Shown here: positions 60,101-64,000 of the stretch, one piece after another
How positions within the stretch are numbered: position 1 is the first letter of the stretch
Layout of the letters: every line of letters begins with the position of its first letter
DNA from: Liolophura sinensis
Taxonomy: Eukaryota; Mollusca; Polyplacophora; Chitonida; Chitonidae
DNA length: 64,000 nt
Direction of reading: 5' to 3'
Assembly (NCBI RefSeq): GCF_032854445.1
Contig: NC_088300.1
Coordinates: 22,299,608 to 22,363,607 of the forward strand
Notes under the pieces: generated by a model
The model's database searches: none
What the model saw: only the letters and a program-made list of their open reading frames with translations
Told to the model about the DNA's origin: nothing
Program-made: the position numbers and the translations under genes

Positions 60101-62325
60101 AGCCCTGAAATTGGTAAATCCAACCAATGCAGTTTTATCTTCAAAATCAAATTATAAATGTGCATAAATTGCACTGAAAGATGCTCTTTCATATGCGGAA
60201 ATGTTGAGGAATTAGAGTGCAGGTATTTCTCCTCATTACCTACACATCCCACCATTAAACTGGACAGCATTTGGGAAACTTACTGAATTTACATGTATCT
60301 AGACACCATGCAATTTTTGTTACATTTTAGAGATTTTACTCTAATTTTTTTTCTGATAAATTCAGTTTTGATATGCATGTAACCAAACAAAACTTCCAAA
60401 AATAGTTAAAATTGCTCCAACAAGTCTGCAACTTTAAGACATCATCATATCCAATATCATCATCATCTAATCTTAGCCATCTTAGACTTAAGTCCAGATT
60501 TTAATCATTAAATTTGGTGTGTTCCTTTCCATTAATTTATGTTGTCAAGCAACACTTTGACCTTGTTACATCAGAAAAACAATTTTAAAAGTGATCTGAA
60601 ATTGACTTAAGTCTACAATTGCTTCGTGATCACATCATATTCTTGAGGCTCAAACTGACTAAGTGGTTAGGTGCATGCCTCTCAACTGCTAGCACATGAG
60701 GTATGGGTTCATACCTCCCAACGGCTAGCACATGAGGGGTGGGCTCATCCCTCTCAACTGCTAGCACATGAGGTGTGGGTTCATGTCTCCCAACTGCTAG
60801 CACATGAGGTATGGGTTCATGCCTCCAAACTGCTAGCACATGAGGTGTAGGTTCATTCCTCCCAACTGCTAGCACATGAGGTATGGGCTCATGCCTCCCA
60901 ACTTCTAGCACATGAGGGGTGGGCTCATCCCTCCCAACTGCTAGCACATGAGGTGTGGGTTCATGTCTCCCAACTGCTAGCACATGAGGTATGGGTTCAT
61001 GCCTCCAAACTGCTAGCACATGAGGTGTAGGTTCATTCCTCCCAACTGCTAGCACATGAGGTATGGGCTCATGCCTCCCAACTGCTAGCACATGAGGTAT
61101 GGGTTCATTCCTCCCAACTGCTAGCACATGAGGTATGGGCTCATGCCTCCCAACTGCTAGCACATGAGGTATGGGTTCATGCCTCCCAACTGCTAGCACA
61201 TGAAGTGTGGATTCATCCCTCTCAACTGCCAGCATGTGAGGTGTGGGTTCATGCCTCCCAACTGCCAGCACGTGAGGTGTGGGTTCATGCCTCCCAACTG
61301 CTAGCACATGAGGTGTAGGTTCATTCCTCCCAACTGCTAGCACATGAGGTGTAGGTTCATTCCTCCCAACTGCTAGCACATGAGGTATGGGCTCATGCCT
61401 CCCAACTGCTAGCACATGAGGTATGGGTTCATGCCTCCCAACTGCTAGCACATGAAGTGTGGATTCATCCCTCTCAACTGCCAGCATGTGAGGTGTGGGT
61501 TCATGCCTCCCAACTGCCAGCACATGAGGTGTGGGTTCATGCCTCCCAACTGCCAGCATGTGAGGATGTGGGGTCATACGTTTCAATTTATTTTGAACGA
61601 ATTTGCTTATATTAATTTATTTATTTGATTGTTGATTTACATCGTACTCAAGAATATTTCACTTATAAGACGACGGTCAGCATTATGGCGGGAGGAAACC
61701 GGCCAGGGCCCGGAGAAGACCCACAACCATGCTGACATACCTTCCCATTTGTTTATACATGTATTGTCTTTCACCAATACAGCACACAAGTATGTACATT
61801 TATAAACATCAATTATTGAGCATTACATTAAACAACAAACAAAAAAACAGCCTGACGCCAAACTGTACACTGAATCACAGCCAACATGTTGTTTTGTCAA
61901 TGCAAATCCCTTACAGGCTTTAAACACAATCATACAGGTGCAGCTCGCACACAAGCAAAATATACTTACAACTTATTTCTTGTGTCAGGAACATGTCGGT
62001 TGGATTTCTGAGCATCACTAGCCTCTTGGTTGAACTTGTTGCGTATATATTTATCCTCTCCTGGTTTCAGTGCCTTTTTGCTCAGGTAGGCCTTCTCGTT
62101 AAACTCCTCCCAGGGGACACCCTGGAGGGCGGGGTCAGGCACCTCCTCTTGCCCCTGCTCATCCTGTACTGCGTCTCCCTGACTTTCCAGCTCCACCCCA
62201 ACCACTGCACCCAACCCCACCTGCCCCGGCTCAGGATCATCTCTGGAACGCCCAACAAACTTCAGCTGGGTGTCTTGAGGCCATTGTGGCTCAGGTATTT
62301 CTTTAATTTTCAGGAAGGTGTCTGA
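39134..62325 (-). CDS. GALNT2: Polypeptide N-acetylgalactosaminyltransferase 2 orthologue, 5'-partial
   Basis: Golgi GT27 enzyme that starts mucin-type O-glycosylation (UDP-GalNAc to Ser/Thr). Minus-strand exons: 62325-61970, 54463-54365, 51718-51651, 48295-48230, 47376-47255, 46457-46370, 45743-45656, 45392-45289, 44789-44663, 44169-44078, 43552-43469, 41180-41054, 40004-39885, 39298-39134. The first exon encodes the stem, including [15 protein letters not shown]. The catalytic domain shows [29 protein letters not shown], the metal-binding DSH in [19 protein letters not shown], and [20 protein letters not shown] then DVWGGENLE. The ricin-type lectin domain spans the last three exons ([34 protein letters not shown]). 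Block-by-block it follows vertebrate GALNT2. The exon with the N-terminal membrane anchor is outside the window. One exon (44169-44078) is a base short for the frame. Introns are loaded with minisatellites. Confidence 0.93.
39429..39600 (+). repeat. SINE-1, 5'-truncated copy
   Basis: AGCTCAAGCTGGCTTCCTCT onward matches the second half of SINE-1, with TTCTTGAGTACAGCATAAAA and an AAATAAATAAAT tail. In the intron before the last GALNT2 exon. Confidence 0.8.
40283..40790 (+). repeat. 26-bp minisatellite, about 19 units
   Basis: The period is 26 bp (for example GAATGAATTTG at 40294, 40320 and 40346) around CTGTCTTCTGTGAATGAATT plus TGCCTG. It decays to the right (40680-40790), where units drift. 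Located in the GALNT2 intron between exons 41180-41054 and 40004-39885. Since 26 is not a multiple of 3 it does not form a repeated peptide. Confidence 0.9.
41240..42235 (+). repeat. Degenerate tandem repeat of about 65 bp, interrupted
   Basis: Units with (A)TGAATCATCAAG ... GCTGGTTCAAA ... CTTCTGAAAACAAGC recur at 41240-41509 and again at 42090-42235. A 579-bp inverted-repeat element splits them. Confidence 0.7.
41510..42088. mobile_element. 579-bp element with long inverted repeats, TTAA at both ends
   Basis: The left end TTAAAGGAGAAGAAAACATA corresponds to the reverse complement of the right end (TTAAAGGTGGAGAAAACAAA). Further in, GGTGGGTATTTGGGACCAAC (about 41646) pairs with GTGGTCCCAAATACCCACC (about 41933). 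The inverted arms are about 170 bp around an AT-rich middle, with no coding frame. It sits inside the degenerate tandem repeat and so arrived after it. TTAA ends recall piggyBac-type target sites, but this is inference. Confidence 0.75.
43080..43160 (+). repeat. SINE-1 3' fragment
   Basis: CCCGGGTTCTGCCTGGTTTC, CACCATTATGCTGGC and a repeated AATAAATC tail match the end of SINE-1. Confidence 0.7.
43795..43910 (+). repeat. MITE-3 family, partial copy
   Basis: CAGTATATCGTCCTACCTTC, CTCAAAGAATCTTTCTAAAA and ATGAATGAAATTTTAGG match the middle and right end of MITE-3. Confidence 0.55.
46785..46840 (-). repeat. SINE-1 core fragment
   Basis: GGGGTTTGAAGCAGTACACA followed by AGAATATTTCATCCATACAA is a diverged SINE-1 core. 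Confidence 0.45.
49165..50541 (-). repeat. About 30-bp minisatellite in two 588-bp-offset blocks
   Basis: Units of the type GGGCCACCATTGAGTGAGTG plus AGTGCTTAAC vary in length through GAGT insertions. A non-repetitive cap of about 100 bp (GAAGTTTTCCG to CCAAAACTACC) closes block 1 (about 49860-49951) and recurs at 50448-50541, so the last 588 bp or so were duplicated as a unit. In the GALNT2 intron between exons 51718-51651 and 48295-48230. The minus strand reads as [10 protein letters not shown]-like peptides only because unit length is often a multiple of three. Confidence 0.9.
50984..51204 (+). mobile_element. MITE-2 family copy (221 bp)
   Basis: Starts TACTGTAAATCTTTAACCTT and ends GTTGAAAAGGTTGAAGAATT plus AGTGTA, imperfect inverted ends. 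The interior (CATAAAACTGTGCAAATTAG, CTCTCTCAGAAT, AAAATATTGGTTGCAGAGG) is shared with 63719-63932. Terminal words resemble MITE-1, so the families may be related. Confidence 0.7.
51225..51480 (+). repeat. Short tandem repeat of about 21 bp
   Basis: Repeated ACAACCATATTAATTTGTAT and ACAACCATATTCTGTCCAT units directly after the MITE-2 copy, ending near 51470. Confidence 0.75.
51885..52062 (-). repeat. SINE-1 copy, tail-truncated
   Basis: Complement of the SINE-1 head (GGAGGC at 52054, then GTGAGAGGCTCCTGGGTCAT) and half of the core (GAGGAAACCAGGCAGAACCT). More diverged than the copy at 21724. Confidence 0.8.
53900..54420 (-). repeat. 114-bp minisatellite that includes an exon's 5' splice donor
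   Basis: On the plus strand TTACCTGATGATGGTAC recurs at 53905, 54019 (one change), 54133, 54247 and 54361, exactly 114 bp apart. On the gene strand this is TACCATCATCAG|GTAA, the last bases of GALNT2 exon 54463-54365 and its donor. Four extra copies of the exon edge and donor therefore follow the real one in the intron. The remaining unit (CATGCAGGTGGAGAGGCCAC) is intronic. Confidence 0.93.
54611..54905 (+). mobile_element. SINE-2, tRNA-derived, near full length
   Basis: A tRNA-like head with A-box AACTCAGTTGGCGGAGCGTC and a B-box-like GATCCAGGGTCCATCC. A body with AAAAGAGGAAGTTGTAACTT follows, and then an end with ATTGTTAAGTACAACATTAA plus AACCC. This architecture matches another widespread mollusc SINE type, from memory. 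Plus orientation, antisense to GALNT2. Confidence 0.75.
54906..55005 (+). repeat. MITE-3 family, partial copy
   Basis: ACCCAAAACACTTTTCATAA, AGAACTCTCATAATCAGA and GGACGAAGTTTTAGGTCAAA match the right half of MITE-3, directly after SINE-2. Confidence 0.55.
55010..59990. other. GALNT2 long intron, middle part
   Basis: Five kb of AT-rich intron (within 61969-54464) with a MITE-3 fragment near 58285-58440 (GGATATCATCCAACCCTCCC) and A-rich/T-rich runs near 56755-56785. No coding exon supported. Confidence 0.5.
59999..60221 (+). mobile_element. MITE-1 family copy
   Basis: TACTGCAATTCTTCCACCTT at the left and TGTTGAGGAATTAGAGTGCA at the right. The interior has ATTCAAGCATATTCTGAAGA and TTGTGAAGCCCTGAAATTGG. 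Confidence 0.75.
60650..61586 (-). repeat. 36-bp minisatellite, about 26 units, with higher-order structure
   Basis: The unit is around CCAACTGCTAGCACATGAGG plus TATGGGTTCATGCCTC. Since 36 is a multiple of three, the minus strand stays open for 318 codons as a 12-residue repeat ([12 protein letters not shown] type). A variant unit with GAAGTGTGGATTCATCCCTC recurs at 61203 and 61455, 252 bp (seven units) apart. A GGGGTGGGCTCATCCCTC variant recurs at 60735 and 60915, 180 bp (five units) apart. So blocks of units were copied together. It lies in a GALNT2 intron; I regard it as non-coding. Confidence 0.92.
61617..61752 (-). repeat. SINE-1 fragment
   Basis: TCGTACTCAAGAATATTTCA, TCAGCATTATGGCGGGAGGA and CCGGCCAGGGCCCGGAGAAG are the SINE-1 core read in reverse, right next to the 36-bp array. 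Confidence 0.8.
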
Positions 62326-62404
62326 CTGAAATATCAAACACAAAAAGTGTGAGTGATTCATACATTTACAAGCGTACATCATGAGTTGTCAGATGTCAAG
62401 GTCT

Positions 62405-62620
62405 TACCCTACACAACCTAAAATTTCACCCACAAATAAGCATTTTTTGAGGCAAGTAAATGTCACACAATATTATTTTCCTTGCTGAAACTAACAATTT
62501 TCCAGTAGAATATACATCCCATGTTTCGAGCAATCATCAAACACCTTTGTAAACTCAAAAGAACTCTCAAAATCAGGAAAAATGGGCAATTTACTCATGG
62601 ATTTCCGGTCATTTAGGGGT
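62405..62620 (+). mobile_element. MITE-3 family copy
   Basis: TACCCTACACAACCTAAAAT on the left, TTTCCGGTCATTTAGGGG on the right, and the shared interior ACAATTTTCCAGTAGAATAT. Confidence 0.7.
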
Positions 62621-63127
62621 TTATTCAATAAAGGCTGCCATGTGACAGAAGAGTTTTCCCTGGATATAGGAACCATTTTCATTTTCAGAGATGAAACTAT
62701 GTGGAAGAGGCTCTGAAAATAAGTGTAGCGATATCAGTGTTTACACATGCACAACAAATACAGTACTGTCACCCGTTATGAATCTGCAAACCTAACCTGA
62801 CCTGATTCTGAGAGGTGTACTGATCATAGGAAAGAGTTCTCAGGTCTGTTTGGGAAGTAGAATTTCATCCTGCTAGAAAAACGTAAGTTTCAGCATTAAC
62901 TGTAATATTTCATGACATTTATTTGCTTATAAACTTGTACTGGATTGGGTGAAATTTTAGACCTTTTACCCTAATTCTTCTGTAAACTTCATCAGTTCCA
63001 GTTCATGCACACACATTATACAAATTTACATGTACATATTACCTATCATTGTTAGCTGACATTTCATAACGATGTTAACACCTGAGCAAATACAAGTTAT
63101 AAATGTAATATACAGCCTTCATAGTCT

Positions 63128-63200
63128 ATATGCTGACATTTCACGGCAGACTTCTCTTAATTCTGACGACGTTAAACCCCAAAGCGAGCACTCACTCACT
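63128..63200 (+). repeat. SINE-2 type 3' tail
   Basis: CTGACGACGTTAAACCCCAA followed by GCACTCACTCACTCT resembles the tail of SINE-2 (compare 54870-54905) with a CACT repeat end. Confidence 0.6.
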
Positions 63201-63477
63201 CTATTAATTCTGGGAACATCTGGACTAGATGAGACACAGAAGCCTGAGTTCCAAGGTAACAGAAGTGAGGTTTGCTGAGGGCACGACAGCATCTAATTCA
63301 GTTATACTTTAGCTAAAAGTCTGACATCAAAAAAAAAAAAAAAAATCAACACGTTGAGTAAAACCAAAAAATAAAAATGTATGACTTGGGAATATATTCC
63401 CAACAATACTGATATGGCTACTTTGACAATAACATCTGTGTGTTCAGGCATTATGACATTCAAAGCACATACCAAAT

Positions 63478-63716
63478 TTATTTATTTATTTATTTGATTG
63501 GTGTTTTATGCAGCACTCAGGAATGTTTCAGTTGAAATACGTTGGCCAGCATTATGGTGGGAGGAAACCCACTGCCATCCGCAATTTGCTGGTACACATT
63601 CCCACTGAGAGGAAGCCAGTATCAACTGGACTTGAACTCACAGCGACTGCATTGGTGGCTAATAGGTAATTGTGCCACGTTGGTGTGCTAACCCCTTGGG
63701 CCATGAAAGGCCCCTG
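63478..63716 (-). mobile_element. SINE-1, diverged near full-length copy
   Basis: A TTTATTTATTTATTTGATTG tail and core (GTTTTATGCAGCACTCAGGA) come first. The tRNA-like head complement (GTGTGCTAACCCCTTGGGCC) is at the right end. More mutated than the copies at 21724 and 30088. Confidence 0.82.
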
Positions 63717-63718
63717 TA

Positions 63719-63932
63719 TACGGTAAATCTTCAACCTTTTCCACCACTTAAGAACTTTTTCAGGGGAATTTATACATACAATTATTAAGAAAAAGATGCT
63801 AAAAGTAACTTGTTTGTTTCATTAAAGGCGCAAACTTTATAAAACCATGCAAATTATTTCTCTACAACCGTAGCTCTCTCAGAATGTTTGAAAATATTGG
63901 TGGCAGAGGCGGTGGAAAAGGTTGAAAAAAGA
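63719..63932 (+). mobile_element. MITE-2 family copy
   Basis: TACGGTAAATCTTCAACCTT on the left and GGTGGAAAAGGTTGAAAAAA on the right. The interior (CTCTCTCAGAATGTTTGAAA, ATATTGGTGGCAGAGG) is shared with 50984-51204. Immediately follows SINE-1. Confidence 0.7.
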
Positions 63933-64000
63933 TAAAATTCAATCATATCTCCCTTTTGATATTGTAGTAAGTTATCAGTGTTGACAGTGTGAAGAATATT

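Larger units (their letters stand above)
62326..64000. other. GALNT2 intron upstream of the stem exon
   Basis: No exon recognised in the last 1.7 kb; it carries MITE-3, a SINE tail, SINE-1 and MITE-2 copies and an A run (63328-63346). The membrane-anchor exon is expected farther right. Confidence 0.55.

Noticed and set aside
60630-61586. Uninterrupted 318-codon frame on the minus strand as a gene
   Set aside because: It is a 36-bp minisatellite whose unit length keeps any frame open. No start context, no splice sites at its borders, and it lies within a GALNT2 intron.
61993-62325. 110-codon plus-strand frame
   Set aside because: Antisense of the GALNT2 stem exon, which has matching phase, donor and acceptor.

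Overview
This is a 64-kb piece of an animal nuclear genome, most likely a mollusc or close lophotrochozoan. Three things point there: an AT-rich base composition, long introns with GT-AG borders, and two tRNA-headed SINE families whose bodies resemble SINEs known from molluscs. The SINE identification is from memory and was not searched.

From left to right the window holds: (1) a minus-strand bZIP transcription-factor gene of the PAR/NFIL3 type (coding exons 8990-8813 and 1879-648). (2) Inside its roughly 6.9-kb intron, in the opposite orientation, a decayed and internally deleted Maverick/Polinton (adintovirus-like) element at about 2461-7906. It has inverted termini, integrase, penton-like, pX-like, major capsid and adenain-like protease pseudogenes and a C2H2 zinc-finger remnant. 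No polymerase B or packaging ATPase was seen. (3) A head-to-head spacer with MITE and SINE debris (9.0-11.2 kb). (4) A plus-strand PHF10/BAF45a orthologue with 16 coding exons (11203-32557, 887 aa predicted), with an unusually long disordered N-terminus, a SAY region and tandem PHD fingers. (5) A tail-to-tail spacer (32.9-39.1 kb). (6) A minus-strand GALNT2 orthologue (14 coding exons in the window, 62325-39134), whose first, membrane-anchor exon lies outside the window.

The host genes are ordinary cellular ones: a transcription factor, a PBAF chromatin-remodelling subunit and a Golgi O-glycosylation enzyme. They do not form a pathway. What is unusual lies in the non-coding DNA. GALNT2 introns carry at least five minisatellites. 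One has a 114-bp unit that repeats the end of an exon together with its 5' splice donor. One GALNT2 exon is a single base short of the expected reading frame. At least three families of about 220-bp inverted-terminal-repeat elements (MITE-like) and one 579-bp element with long inverted repeats are scattered through introns and spacers.

Exon borders were assigned by reading splice consensus and checking codon phase. All phases agree in all three genes except at that one GALNT2 exon. Family assignments rest on recognising conserved motifs, not on database searches.
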